Assembly: GCA_016710095.1 (NCBI GenBank)
Contig: JADJLL010000019.1
Location: forward strand, 40,219-104,218
Direction: 5' to 3'
DNA: 64,000 bases
From: Candidatus Eiseniibacteriota bacterium
Lineage (GTDB): Bacteria; Eisenbacteria; RBG-16-71-46
Both the position numbers and the translations under genes were made by a program. Shown piece after piece: positions 1 to 12,548 of the stretch (within the stretch, counting starts at the first letter, position 1; the number at the start of each line of letters is the position of its first letter). The notes below the pieces were generated by a model. The model did not search any database and had not been told where the DNA came from. It saw only the letters and a list, made by a program, of their open reading frames with translations.

Positions 1-427
1 CTCGATCCGCTCGACATGGGCTTCGGAACCTCGGTCGTCTTCCCCCGGATCCCGTCCGCCCGTGACCTCGCCGACCTGGCCTACTACCCCGCGGTCCAGC
101 ACGTCGTCCTCCAGCTCGACGCTTGGCCCGGAAAGCTGGGAGGCGATCCGCCCGATGCAGGACTACCCCCTGCCCGAGGGCGCCGACCTGATCGTGGTCC
201 TCCCCGGCTACCCGGAGTCCCGGCAGGCCGCCGAGGCGTGGAACTACCTGCGCCGCCCCCTGCGGCTCGTGCTGGTCGTGGACGGCCCTCCGGCCGACCG
301 GGGGACGATCCTCGACCTGAACGCCATCCGGGGACTCGAGCGCGTGATCGCCGACATGGCGATGCCGTCGCGCTCGGGTTTCGAACGACTGCAGCGCCCG
401 CTCAGCTTCCGAGTCCGCCGGCGCTGA
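1..427 (+). CDS. Hypothetical protein, C-terminal part, frameshifted
   Basis: The gene is open at the left edge of the window. From base 1 the frame reads LDPLDMGFGTSVVFPRIPSA and so on up to about base 126. The coherent sequence then continues one frame over (ESWEAIRPMQDYPLPEGADL, then VVLPGYPES and LVLVVDGPP) to a TGA at 425-427. Removing one C from the CCC run at 127-129 joins both parts as LDAWPESWEAIRP, so a one-base insertion is the simplest explanation. About 141 residues are visible. There is no membrane segment or signal peptide, and the alternating hydrophobic strands suggest a soluble alpha/beta protein. I do not recognise the family. Confidence 0.5.
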   Translation, partial: SIRSTWASEPRSSSPGSRPPVTSPTWPTTPRSSTSSSSSTLGPESWEAIRPMQDYPLPEGADLIVVLPGYPESRQAAEAWNYLRRPLRLVLVVDGPPADRGTILDLNAIRGLERVIADMAMPSRSGFERLQRPLSFRVRRR

Positions 428-466
428 TCGCACGCGGCGGCGAGGGCGCCGGAGGCGACCAGTCTT

Positions 467-2170
467 CTAGAAGTAGAAAATCGGCGCGGGCCCGTCTTCA
501 GGCGCGCCGGTCGCCAGCGGACGGCGCGAGTACACCCACAGCCAGTAGCCGAAGAAGCCCCAGCGGCCGCGAAGCCGCAATCCCGGTTCCGTCTGGACGG
601 CCTCGTACATCGCCTCGTCGTAAGTCTCGCGCCCGCGAAACTCGTTCGGGTACATGCTGTGGATCACGATCACGTCGGGCTTCTGCTGCATGACGTAGGC
701 GCGATCGAACCCGCGCGTGGCGATACGCCGGTCGGTGAGCCCCCAGATGTCGATCGTGCGCATGCCCGACTCGAAGGGCACGAGTCCGCAGTCGGATGCC
801 GCGAGCACGTCGCGCTCGCCGTACGCCTGCGCCAGGAGACGACCGACCGGAATGTGCGCGTGCTGGTAGCCGCGCGCCTCGTTCTCGGCGTACGTCCGCA
901 TGTCGAAGATGGGCGCGAGCAGGAAAGCGAAAGCCGCCGCGGTGATCGCGACGAGCACCTGCTGGCGCGCGCGCGCGTCCTCGACCGTGCGCACGAGATG
1001 CTCGAATCCGACGCCCGCCGCGACCGCGATCCCGCCGAGCACCGGCAGGAAGAAGCGCAGGTAGTGCGCGACGTGCGGCGCCACGTTGAGCGCGGCGAGC
1101 GTGTAGCCCGCGAACGCGATCCAGATCTGGTGGTGCAGGCGATGGCCGCCGCGCGCGAGCACGAGCGCGGCGGGCACCAGGAACGGGAACACGAACCGAT
1201 ACGCTTCGACGACGAGCTTCACGCCGCTCAATGGCCGGGCCTTCGCCGACAGCGTGTTCGGCAGGATCGTGCCGAACGCGTGCACCTTCCACGCGAAGTA
1301 CGGCGCGCTCGCGACGACCACGAGCCCCACGAGCAGCGCGAGCGACTTCCACTCCCCCCGTCCCGGACGCATGAGCGAGGGCAGCGCGACGAGCGCGAGG
1401 AAGAGCGGCGTCTCGGGGCGCGACAACAGGAGCAGTATCGCGAACAACGCGGAGCGCCACGGCAGCCGTCCGCGCGCGACCTCGTCGTCGAACGCCTCGA
1501 GGTAGAGCAGCGAGAACAGCACGACCGAGACGGACTCGAGCCCGCTCATCGCCCAGAACGCGAACGACGGCAGCGCGAGGAAGACGAGCGCCGAGAGCCG
1601 CGAACCGAGCGGGCCCGCGCCGGCGCGCGAGGCGAGGCGCCGGACGGCGAAGGCCGACGCGACGAGCGCGATCGCCGACACCACCTTGCTCACGAGGAGC
1701 GGATCGAGCCCGGCGCGCATCGCGCCCATGGACAGGAGCAGCCACAGGAAGTTCGAGTAGCCTTCGACCGGCCGCTCGCCGGGGTTCCACGTCACGTGAC
1801 CGGTCGCGAGCGCGTTCTTCGCGTAGCGGAACGTGATGTACGCGTCGTCCACGACGTAGTGCTGGAACGCGAAGAGTTGGAGCGCGAGCAGCGCGATCGC
1901 GAGCGTGAACGCCGCGCGCGTGCCCGCGGCGCCCTCGACGCCGAGATGCTCGAGGAGGCCGGCGCGCAACCGCGACCGCCAGCGCACCATGCCGTCGCAG
2001 GCGACGAGCGCCCCGGCGAGCACGATCAGGAACTGCTTGATGCCGACGGTGGGCGGACCACCGGACAGCAGATCGCGCGCGACACCGAAAGCGACGATCA
2101 GAAGTCCGGCGAGGATTTCGACGAAGGCCAAAGGCTCTCCCGGTCGTGGTGAGTGTTCGGCGCACAGCAT
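467..2170 (-). CDS. GT-C fold membrane glycosyltransferase (ArnT/PMT-like)
   Basis: This is an integral membrane protein of 567 residues with about ten hydrophobic helices. The first long periplasmic loop carries HYVVDDAYITFRYAKN, followed by NPGERPVEGYSNFLW. A DD pair after the first helix, then an aromatic and glycine-rich loop, is the metal and lipid-phosphate-sugar site of GT-C glycosyltransferases, including mycobacterial AftB-like enzymes. The soluble C-terminus (about residues 430-567) resembles the periplasmic domain of such proteins. Its likely role is transfer of a sugar from a polyprenyl-phosphate donor to an envelope acceptor; substrate and acceptor cannot be read. A TTG at 2131 behind GGGAGAG is an alternative start giving 554 residues. 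It lies 37 bases after a second GT-C gene on the same strand. Confidence 0.8.
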   Translation of the reverse strand: MLCAEHSPRPGEPLAFVEILAGLLIVAFGVARDLLSGGPPTVGIKQFLIVLAGALVACDGMVRWRSRLRAGLLEHLGVEGAAGTRAAFTLAIALLALQLFAFQHYVVDDAYITFRYAKNALATGHVTWNPGERPVEGYSNFLWLLLSMGAMRAGLDPLLVSKVVSAIALVASAFAVRRLASRAGAGPLGSRLSALVFLALPSFAFWAMSGLESVSVVLFSLLYLEAFDDEVARGRLPWRSALFAILLLLSRPETPLFLALVALPSLMRPGRGEWKSLALLVGLVVVASAPYFAWKVHAFGTILPNTLSAKARPLSGVKLVVEAYRFVFPFLVPAALVLARGGHRLHHQIWIAFAGYTLAALNVAPHVAHYLRFFLPVLGGIAVAAGVGFEHLVRTVEDARARQQVLVAITAAAFAFLLAPIFDMRTYAENEARGYQHAHIPVGRLLAQAYGERDVLAASDCGLVPFESGMRTIDIWGLTDRRIATRGFDRAYVMQQKPDVIVIHSMYPNEFRGRETYDEAMYEAVQTEPGLRLRGRWGFFGYWLWVYSRRPLATGAPEDGPAPIFYF

Positions 2171-2207
2171 GCCCGCGTCACGCCCGCCGGCGCAATCGAA
2201 ACCCGCT

Positions 2208-3856
2208 TCACTCCTCCAGCCGGTCGCCCCTCGAGGCCGGCAGGTCCGTGAGCGCGGTCCTCACGACGTACGCCCAGCGTCCCCCCGTGAGGTCGAGCGA
2301 GTCGGACACCGTGACGTGGGGCCGCAGGTCCGCGGGCATCGAGAGGAAGACGACCGGGCGGCGAGAGAGATCGTGCCGTTCCTGCCACACGCGTGCGCGG
2401 ATCAGGTACTGCGGACGGCTGAGCTGCATGAGCGTGAGGTCGCCCCGCTCGCGCAGGCCGTACACGTGGTAGAGCACGACACCCATGTCGGGCCAGTTCG
2501 CGACGAGCAGCGCGCTGTCCGGCACGGCACGCGCGAACGCGAGCCCGAAGTCGCGCACCGCGAACGGCTGCTTGAGCCTCCGGTACATGAGCCGCAGCGG
2601 ACGATTGGAGCCCTCGTCGTGCACCATGAGGCGCTCGCGGCCGATCGGGTGCGAGTACGCGCGGCGGCGCAGCTCGTGCGTCGGCACCATGAGCAGCGCC
2701 GCGACGAGCGGCACGGCCACGGCGCGCGCGGCCCCACGCGGGAGCAGGAACCCGCCGCCCACTCGATCCCGAGCGCCGCGAGCAGCGAGAGCAGCGCGAG
2801 CGGGAACAGCAGGAAGAGCGCGAACAGACCGCCGAACGACACCTGCGCGGCCAGCAGCAGCGACGCGGCGACGATCGCGAACACGCGAATCGCCGCGCCG
2901 GAGTCGAGCCGCCAAAGGCGCACGAAGCCCGGAAGGACGAGCGCCGTCACCGGCAAACCGAGCTCGAACAGCACGACCGGCTCGCAGTGCTTCCGGATCG
3001 CGCGCAGCAGGTCGCCGGGATGGAACTCCATGGGCGTGCCCGGAAGAAGATTGCGCCCGAACACGAGCCAGCGCAGGCGCTCGAACGCGCCGTCGAGCCG
3101 CGCGTCGGGCACGCCGGTCCCCGGATAGAAGATGTGGTCCACGTAGTCGAGGTAGTCGAACCCGAGGTTCACACGGTCCGCCCAGACCAGATAGAGATAC
3201 GGCGTGAGCCCGAGTACGAACGCGCCGACGAGCGCCGGCCACTCCGGCCACGTGCGTCCCTCCCGCCACGCGGCCCACGCGAGCACGAGTCCGAGGAACG
3301 CGACGGCCCCGAGATGCGACAGGTGGCCGGTGCATGCGACGCCGAGCAGCACCGCCGCGGCGATGCGGTCCTTCGGCGCACGCGTGCGCAGCGCGAGGTT
3401 CACGTGGCGCCACGCGAGCAGCATGACGAACAGGCTGAGCGTGTAGACCTCGGCGCGCAGCGACGCGCTCCACCAACTGAAGCCCGCGCCGAACACGATC
3501 GCGCCGCCCAATGCCGCGGCGCCGCTCACGCCCAGTTCCATCGCGGCGAGCACCAGCGTCGCGACGCCGGCGGCGCCGAAGAAGGCGCTCATGAGGTTGA
3601 TGCGGAACGCGGGATCGCCGGGCAGCAGCGCGAACACTCGGCTCACGAGGCAGAAGAGCGGATAGCCGGACGAGTGCGCGACGCCGCCGGCGAGCGCGAC
3701 CGCCTGCAGCTCGCCGCTGTCGCCCTCGAGCACCGTCGGCGCGGCGCCCGTGGCGTAGATCGCGAGCGCGCCGAGGAAGGCGAGCGCGATCCAGCGCCAG
3801 CGGTGCGCGCCGTCGCGAGTTCCGGACATCGGCCAGGTCGGGGAATGAGCGCTCAT
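2208..3856 (-). CDS. DUF2723 (TMEM260-like) GT-C membrane protein, one-base frameshift
   Basis: The N-terminal helix is followed by EGDSGELQAVALAGGVAHSS and GYPLF...LPGDPAFRINLMS, the hallmark of DUF2723 proteins, a GT-C group that includes eukaryotic O-mannosyltransferase TMEM260. The start is the ATG at 3854-3856 (MSAHSPTW). The frame runs to about 2760 (LGIEW) and then shifts: the next frame reads GGGFLLPRGAARAVAVPLVA and continues to the stop at 2208. Adding one G to the GGG run (plus-strand CCC 2758-2760) gives EWGGGFLLP, so a one-base deletion is likely. The C-terminal soluble domain (MVHDEGSNRPLRLMYRRLKQ onward) is intact in the second frame. The full product would be about 549 residues. 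Confidence 0.75.
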
Positions 3857-5384
3857 GGTGGGCGCGCATGATAGCGGATGAACGCGGGGCGCCCCGCGAG
3901 GGCGCGGCGCCCCCTCGCCGGCGGAGGGGCGATACGGCGCGTCCGCACCGATCCCGCGCGCACCACGAAGTACAGCCCGGCGGGCGCGGCGCCCGCGTCG
4001 GTGCGCCCGTCCCGTCGCGCGATGCAGGCCGCCCGCCTCGGTCGCGAGCAACGCACGCGCCCCGCATCGAGGATCTCCAGCCGCGCGCTCGACTCACCCG
4101 GGCCGCGAACGCGGCACGACCCCGTCACCGGTTCGGACCGGCGGAGCGCCAGCGCGGGGGCGCCGCGGCGTCACCGGGCGAGCGCCTGCTCGCGCGGGAT
4201 CTCACGCTCTCGTCTCTTCGGGGAGGAAGTCCCAGTGCGCCGGAAGGCGCCCTGCTCGTCGGGCGCTTGGTCGCCGGCGTCCTGCGCAGGGTGAGCGCGG
4301 GCGGATGCCGACCAGCCGGGCCGCCGCGCCGTCGGCCCAGCCCTCCGGACACCCGAGCGTCATGCCCAGGCGCCCGCCGTCCGGGGGGACCCTGCTCGTA
4401 GAACGGCGGACCACCCTCGAACGTGAGTCCGTCGGCCGTCCAACCTGCGGGAACGCCGGGCGCCGTGACGGATCAGCAGCGCGGCGGCGAGGCGCGCGGC
4501 CTCACCACCGTAAGGGGGGGGATGCCTTGGATACTGGCCCGCCATTCGCGGTCGAGCCCCGGGGCAGCCGCTCGCGACCTGCCCGAACCCGGGGGCGGGG
4601 CACGCCGCGCGGCCTCGTCGCGGCGTACGCACCACCGCGCCTCGGGCACCGCCGGCGCCACCCGCCCGGAGCGCGGCGTCGTCGCCCGGTCGCCCGCGGG
4701 CACACTCCCCGCCGTCGCTCGCGGCGGACAGCGGCCGCACGAACTCGGCGAGGCTCTCCGGAGCGACACCGCGCACGAGCAGGCCCTCGGCGCTCACCGC
4801 GCCAAGCTCCCGGGAAGCGTGGTGGGGCGCGCCGTCAGCCCGCACGGGGAAGTTGAGTTCGGGATGTAGTCCCCACGCGCCGACGAGTCTGCCGAACACG
4901 CCGCCGCCACCGCGGGCTGTCCTCCGTACGCCCTGCGGCCGATCGCGAGCCCGGAGTCCGGCCAGGCGGGATCGAGCGCACCGGATGCGGTCATGTGGAA
5001 CAACCGATGTGACATCAGCGCTCGAGAATAAACGCCGGGGATCTCGCGAAAGAGCACGAACGCTCCGCCCGCACCATCCTCGACCGCGACGAGCGCCTCG
5101 AGGCCCGCGGCGCTCACCGATGCGGCCCGGCCGCCCTCCGGCCAGCCGGGCGCCGTCGAACCGTCCCGGCGGCGAGCGCCGTCGGTATACGGACTCGATG
5201 GTGCAGTCGCGTTGGCCGTCCAGAACGTCAACAGCCCGCCGGATCCGTCCGCGCAGGCCGTCGCGACGCGGAGAAAGTAGGAAACGGGCACGACTTCGCC
5301 GGCCGGATCCCACGCGGCGGATGCGGGTGTGGCCGCGGCGGCGAAGAGAGACGGCGAGCCCGGGGGCGCGACGGGGATTCGCAT
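3853..5384 (-). pseudogene. Degenerate secreted protein with FlgD-like C-terminal domain
   Basis: An ATG at 5382-5384 opens a protein with an alanine-rich leader (SLFAAAATPASAAWD). It has repeat-like segments (VEDGAGGAFVLF, MTASGALDPAWPDSGLAIG) of the kind seen in the secreted protein at 30.4-32.8 kb. From about 4950 the coherent reading hops between all three minus-strand frames. Recognisable pieces are GVAPESLAEFVRPLSAASDG near 4770 and LTFEGGPPFYEQG near 4400. Near 4100-3930 come SSARLEILDAG, ATEAGGLHRA and GAAPAGLYFVVRAGSVRTRR. The last three are consecutive parts of a FlgD-like Ig domain but lie in different frames. At least four shifts are needed in 1.5 kb. This is either a decayed gene or a badly sequenced stretch. 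The tail overlaps the start of the DUF2723 gene. Confidence 0.55.
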
Positions 5385-5485
5385 GACGGACTCCTTCGGG
5401 TGACGAACTTCGAGCGACGGCTCGTGACGTCGGGGGAAAGAGTAGCCGTGTGTTCGCGCGGGGACCCTCGAAGGGAAATGCGAAA

Positions 5486-5508
5486 GGGGGCCGAGTGGCC
5501 TCCCCCAT
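5486..5508 (-). terminator. Putative terminator after rng
   Basis: Read on the minus strand, GGGGGAGGCC pairs across a four-base loop (actc) with GGCCCCC, leaving one bulged A. The hairpin is followed by a T-rich stretch (TTTCGCATTT). It lies about 60 bases after the rng stop codon. Confidence 0.5.
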
Positions 5509-5570
5509 ACCCGCCGCGCATCACCTGGTTCCGAAAAAGCGCCTGGGCGACTCGCGCATGTTCGCTCGGA

Positions 5571-6907
5571 TCAGGTCATCGGCACCGCGCCCACCACCTG
5601 CTTGGTGAGCTCGTGCTTCTTCTCGCTGAAGATCTTCATCTCGCCGCGCTTGAGCTGCGGATCGTCCTTCAGGTCGATCGAGATCTTGAAGCGCTTCTCC
5701 ATCTCGGAAAAGCGCCGCGCCTCGGATTCGACGAGGAACAACGCGACGTCCGGCGCCACCTTCACGGTGACGCGCTTGTGCGAGCCCATCGCCATCACGC
5801 GGCGCATGGCGCGCTCGAGCTTCACGAGCATCGTCTCGTTGCTGGGCACCTTGCCGAGGCCGCCGCACGTCGGGCAATCCTCGGTGTAGTAGTGCAGCAG
5901 CGACGAACGCTCGCGCTGACGCGTCATCTCGACGAGGCCGAGCTCGCTGACCGCGAACGCCTTCGTGCGTGCGCGATCCTTCTTGAGCTCGGCGCGGAGC
6001 GTGTCGAGCACGGCGCGCTTGTTGGAGTCGCTCTCCATGTCGATGAAGTCGACGACGATGATGCCGCCGATGTCGCGCAGCCGGAGCTGGCGCGGCACCT
6101 CGACCGCCGCCTCCATGTTCGTGCGGAAGATCGTCTCTTCCTGGTTCTTCTTGCCGGTGAAGCGGCCGGTGTTCACGTCCACGGCGACGAGCGCCTCGGC
6201 GTGGTCGATGCAGATGTAGCCGCCCTTCTTGAGCCACACCTTGCGCTCGAAGGTCTTCTCGATCTGCGCCTCGATGTTGAAGGCGTCGAAGATCGGGTCC
6301 TTGCCCTTGTAGTGCTTCACGCGCTCGGCGAGTTCGGGCGAGACGGCCTTCAGGTAGCGCTCGATCTCGGTGAACGACTGCTTGTCGTCGATGAAGACTT
6401 CCTCGACGTCGTCCGTGAACAGGTCACGGATGAGGCTCGCCGTCATCTCGAGTTCGCGGTGGATGAGCGAAGGCGCGCGCGATCCGCCGGCCTTCTTCTC
6501 GATCTTCTGCCAGAGCCGCGTCAGGTGCTTGATGTCGGCCGCGTACTCGGCGTCACCCTTGCCCTCGCCCACCGCCCCTTCTTGAGGTGGTCCTCGATCT
6601 TGGGCACCGGCGCGCGACGACGAGCCTTGCGGTCACCCGCGGTGTCGTCGGCGTCGGAGAGGTCCTCGAGCGCGCCGAGCGACTCGGCGAGATCGGAGGC
6701 GTGCAGGAATCCCGTCTTCGCGAGACCGAGGTCCACGAACGCGGACTGCATGCCCGGCAGGACCGCGTTGACGCGGCCCTTGTAGATGTCGCCGACGTTG
6801 CGGCGCTGTTCGGCTCGCTCGACGAAGAGCTCGGCGAGCTCGTCGTGCTCGAGAATGGCGACGCGGGTCTCGTACGAGTCCGCGTTGATGATGATGCGCT
6901 GCTTCAC
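5571..6907 (-). CDS. rng: Ribonuclease G/E, internally deleted and out of frame as assembled
   Basis: The product is a 5'-end-dependent endoribonuclease that acts in rRNA maturation and mRNA decay. The GTG start at 6905-6907 follows GGGAAGGAC. The first 110 or so residues carry the N-terminal half of the S1 domain (ADSYETRVAILEHDELAELF, then GDIYKGRVNAVLPGMQSAFV). At about 6570 the reading changes frame and jumps from PKIEDHLKKG straight to AVGEGKGDAEYAADIKHLTR. Compared with E. coli RNase G, this skips about 70 residues covering the rest of S1 and the start of the RNase H-like region. The catalytic aspartates (VAVDVNTG and VVDFIDM) and the zinc-link motif CPTCGG are present downstream. It follows the radical SAM/DUF2344 gene, a common arrangement in bacteria. 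Confidence 0.8.
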
Positions 6908-6942
6908 GGGGCGTCCTTCCCGGACGCGATCTTCGGACTTCC

Positions 6943-9603
<2,661 letters not shown>

Positions 9604-10021
9604 TCGGGTGCTTCTCCTGGCAGCCGGAAGCGGCGGAGTCGAACCGCCGGTCTCGACGACGGCGTGGATGGGGACGCCTTCCCTCGAACCATTCCCAGGG
9701 CACGAGGGAACTGCTGGAATGGCGCGACAAGGTAGCACGGGGCGACGGAGCGCCGCCATCCCCTTCGTGGGGCGAGTTCTGCGAGCAAAAAAATAACAGA
9801 CGACTAAGCGCGGCGAGTGGTAGCGGGGGCGCCAGCCGTACCGGGGGAGCGCATGGCGGGAGCGCCAACGAGAGCGGCGGCGACGCTTCCCGACACGAAG
9901 GCGGCTGGGGGGACTTCGCTTTTCGTTCGAACTCAGGTCTCCCGGCTGGAGCGAAACGTCAGGTTGTCTTAAGGTGCCCCGTGGACTTTGCAGGTCCACC
10001 TCCAAGGAAAGGCACTTCAGC
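9604..10021. other. Divergent intergenic region between radical SAM gene and sdhC
   Basis: This stretch must hold promoters for both flanking genes, but I could not assign clear -35/-10 pairs. On the minus strand the radical SAM leader can form three consecutive hairpins: TTCCCTCG with CGAGGGAA (9680-9712), GGCGT with ACGCC (about 9660-9678), and GGCGG-TTCGACT-CCGCC (9632-9648). The last is identical in form to a tRNA T-arm. On the plus strand, GTGGAC (9981-9986) pairs with GTCCAC (9994-9999) just before the sdhC ribosome binding site. An A-run (AAAAAAATAA) lies near 9786. The remainder shows no coding potential that I trust. Confidence 0.35.
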
Positions 10022-10720
10022 ATGAAGGTCTCCGACCGCAGCTATTTCGCCCTGAAGAGGCTGCACTCGCTCACAGGCGTCGTCCCGATCGGCTTGTTCC
10101 TGCTCGAGCACCTCTTCACGAACTCCAAAGCCCTTCAGGGTGAAGCGGCGTTCAACGACGCCGCGGCCGAACTGGCCCGCATCCCCTACGTCGGCGCGAT
10201 CGAAGCGCTCGGCATCTGGCTCCCCATCGCCTTCCACATGGTCCTCGGTGTGATCATCGCCACCACGAGCCAGGCGAACCTCGGCAAGCACGGTTACGCC
10301 AAGAACTGGCAGTACACGCTGCAGCGCGTGTCCGGCGTGCTGCTCGTCTTCTACATCCTCTTCCACACGTGGATGACGCGCTTCGACTCCGACTACCTGA
10401 ACTCGGTCAGCGCCTACGCGTTCGTCGGCGACCAGATCTCGAATCCCGGCGTGTTCGCGTTCTACGTCGTCGGCATCGTTTCGGCGTGCTGGCATCTCGG
10501 CAACGGACTCTTCGGATTCGCGATCCACTGGGGCCTCGCCACGGGCCGGCAGGCGCAGCGCAACGTCGCGCGCCTCGCGATGGCGGTGTTCGTGGTGCTC
10601 ACGCTCGTCGGGCTCAACTCGCTCCTCGCCTTCGCCGGCAAGGGCGTCTATCCCGACTGGCTGACCAAGCCGCACGGCACCGAGCACGGCGCCGTCGTTT
10701 ATGAAGGAGGGCAGCACTGA
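10022..10720 (+). CDS. sdhC: Succinate dehydrogenase cytochrome b subunit
   Basis: The 232-residue protein is the membrane anchor of succinate:quinone oxidoreductase and starts at an ATG behind AAGGAAAGG. Five hydrophobic segments and a single anchor polypeptide match the type B (two-haem, Bacillus/Wolinella-like) architecture. Histidines suited to haem ligation lie in the helices (H15 and H30 in LKRLHSLTG...LFLLEHL, others in WLPIAFHMV, LFHTW and CWHLGNG). The gene opens the order C-A-B, also typical of type B. Its TGA overlaps the sdhA ATG by one base. I see no sdhD. Confidence 0.9.
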   Translation: MKVSDRSYFALKRLHSLTGVVPIGLFLLEHLFTNSKALQGEAAFNDAAAELARIPYVGAIEALGIWLPIAFHMVLGVIIATTSQANLGKHGYAKNWQYTLQRVSGVLLVFYILFHTWMTRFDSDYLNSVSAYAFVGDQISNPGVFAFYVVGIVSACWHLGNGLFGFAIHWGLATGRQAQRNVARLAMAVFVVLTLVGLNSLLAFAGKGVYPDWLTKPHGTEHGAVVYEGGQH

Positions 10721-12534
10721 TGGCCGCTCCCCGCATCGCCATCGTCGGCGGTGGCCTGGCCGGCCTGATGGCCGCCATCAAGGTCGCCGAAGCCGGCGTG
10801 GCCGTGGACCTGTTCTCGATCGTGCCCGTGAAGCGCTCGCACTCCGTGTGCGCCCAGGGCGGCATCAACGGCGCCGTGAACGTGAAGGGCGAGAACGACA
10901 GCCCCGAGATCCACTTCTTCGACACGTGCCGTGGTGGCGACTTCCTCGCGAACCAGCCGCCGGCGAAGGGCATGTGCTACGCCGCGCCGGGCATCATCTA
11001 CCTGTTCGACCGCATGGGCGTGACGTTCAACCGCACCGCGGAAGGACTGCTCGACTTCCGCCGCTTCGGCGGCACGCTGCACCACCGCACGGCGTTCGCG
11101 GGCGCCACGACGGGCCAGCAGCTGCTGTACGCGCTCGACGAGCAGGTGCGCCGTCACGAAGCCGCGGGCCTCGTGACCAAGTACGAAGGCTGGGAGTTCG
11201 TCGGCGCCGTGAAGGACGCCGAGGGCCGCTGCGTCGGCCTCACCGCGCTCGACCTGCGCACCATGAAGGCGAAGGCGTTCAAGGCCGACGCGGTCATGCT
11301 CGCGACGGGCGGACCGGGCCTGCTCTTCGGCCAGTCCACGAACAGCCTCATCAACTCCGGCTCCGCAGCGGCCGCCGCCTACATGGACGGCGCGCACTAC
11401 GGCAACGGCGAGTTCATCCAGGTCCACCCGACGGCCATCCCCGGCGCCGACAAGCTCCGCCTCATGAGCGAGTCCGCGCGCGGCGAAGGCGGCCGCGTGT
11501 GGGTGCCGCGCCGTCAGGGCGACAACCGCGCCCCGCGCCAGATCCCCGAGGCCGAGCGCTTCTACTTCCTCGAGGAGAAGTACCCGAAGTACCGCAACCT
11601 CGTGCCGCGCGACGTCGCGAGCCGCGAGATCCACAACGTGTGCGTGAACCTCGGACTCGGCGTGGACGGCAAGATGTGCGTCTACCTCGACCTCACGCAC
11701 ATCCCGCGCGCGACGCTCAAGAAGAAGCTCGAAGGCATCCTCGAGATCTACGAGAAGTTCACGGGCGACGATCCGTGCGACGAGCCGATGAAGATCTTCC
11801 CCGCCGTGCACTACTCGATGGGCGGCCTGTGGGTCGACTACGAGCGCACCGCGGACGGGTTCATCGATCTCGGCAGCCCGAAGAACCACATGTCGAACAT
11901 CCCCGGCCTCTACGCGCTGGGTGAAGCCGAGTACCAGTACCACGGCGCGAACCGCCTCGGCGCGAACTCGCTCCTCTCCTGCGTCTACGCCGGCCAGATC
12001 GGCGGCCCGGCCGCCGTGCTGTACGCGCAGAACCAGGCGAAGGCCGGTTCCGAGACGCCGTCGTCGGTGTACGAGGCGGCCGAAGCGCACTGGACGAACC
12101 GCTTCGCCGAACTCGCCCGTCGCGATGGACCCGAGAACCCGTACAAGATCCACGAGGAACTCGGACGCACGATGCTCGAGAACGTCACGATCGTGCGCGA
12201 GAACAAGAAGCTCGAGCAGACGAACGCGAAGATCCAGGAGCTCACCGAGCGCTGGAAGAAGGCGAGCGTGCTCGACAACGGACAGTGGGCGAACGCGCCG
12301 CTGTCGTTCCTCAACCAGCTCGAGAACATGCTGCACCTCTCGCGCGTGGTGACGCTCGGAGCGCTCGCGCGCGACGAGAGCCGCGGCGCGCACTACAAGC
12401 CGGATTTCCCCGACCGCGACGACGAGAAGTGGCTCAAGACCACGGTGGCCGAGTTCACGCCCGAGGGGCCGAAGTTCCGCTACGACCCCGTGGACGTGTC
12501 GCTGTGCAAGCCCGTCGCGCGCAAGTACGACTAA
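10720..12534 (+). CDS. sdhA: Succinate dehydrogenase flavoprotein subunit
   Basis: This 604-residue flavoprotein oxidises succinate to fumarate in the TCA cycle on the inner face of the membrane. The N-terminal Rossmann motif is IVGGGLAGLMAA. The histidine for covalent FAD attachment is H41 in KRSHSVCAQGGING, in the type B variant rather than the HTVAAQGG of proteobacteria. Active-site elements follow: VHPTAIPGADKLRLMSESARGEGG and HYSMGGLWVDYERT with its histidine, then LYALGEAEYQYHGANRLGANS. The start codon overlaps the sdhC stop (TGATG) and follows GAAGGAGGG. Length is normal. Its partners are SdhB, directly downstream, and SdhC. Confidence 0.95.
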   Translation: MAAPRIAIVGGGLAGLMAAIKVAEAGVAVDLFSIVPVKRSHSVCAQGGINGAVNVKGENDSPEIHFFDTCRGGDFLANQPPAKGMCYAAPGIIYLFDRMGVTFNRTAEGLLDFRRFGGTLHHRTAFAGATTGQQLLYALDEQVRRHEAAGLVTKYEGWEFVGAVKDAEGRCVGLTALDLRTMKAKAFKADAVMLATGGPGLLFGQSTNSLINSGSAAAAAYMDGAHYGNGEFIQVHPTAIPGADKLRLMSESARGEGGRVWVPRRQGDNRAPRQIPEAERFYFLEEKYPKYRNLVPRDVASREIHNVCVNLGLGVDGKMCVYLDLTHIPRATLKKKLEGILEIYEKFTGDDPCDEPMKIFPAVHYSMGGLWVDYERTADGFIDLGSPKNHMSNIPGLYALGEAEYQYHGANRLGANSLLSCVYAGQIGGPAAVLYAQNQAKAGSETPSSVYEAAEAHWTNRFAELARRDGPENPYKIHEELGRTMLENVTIVRENKKLEQTNAKIQELTERWKKASVLDNGQWANAPLSFLNQLENMLHLSRVVTLGALARDESRGAHYKPDFPDRDDEKWLKTTVAEFTPEGPKFRYDPVDVSLCKPVARKYD

Positions 12535-12548
12535 AGGAGGTGAGCGAG

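Noticed and set aside
9614..9712. Possible selenocysteine or normal tRNA on the minus strand
   Set aside because: Only a T-arm is convincing. The 5' acceptor strand, D-arm and seven-base anticodon loop could not be found, so I kept it as a structured leader only.
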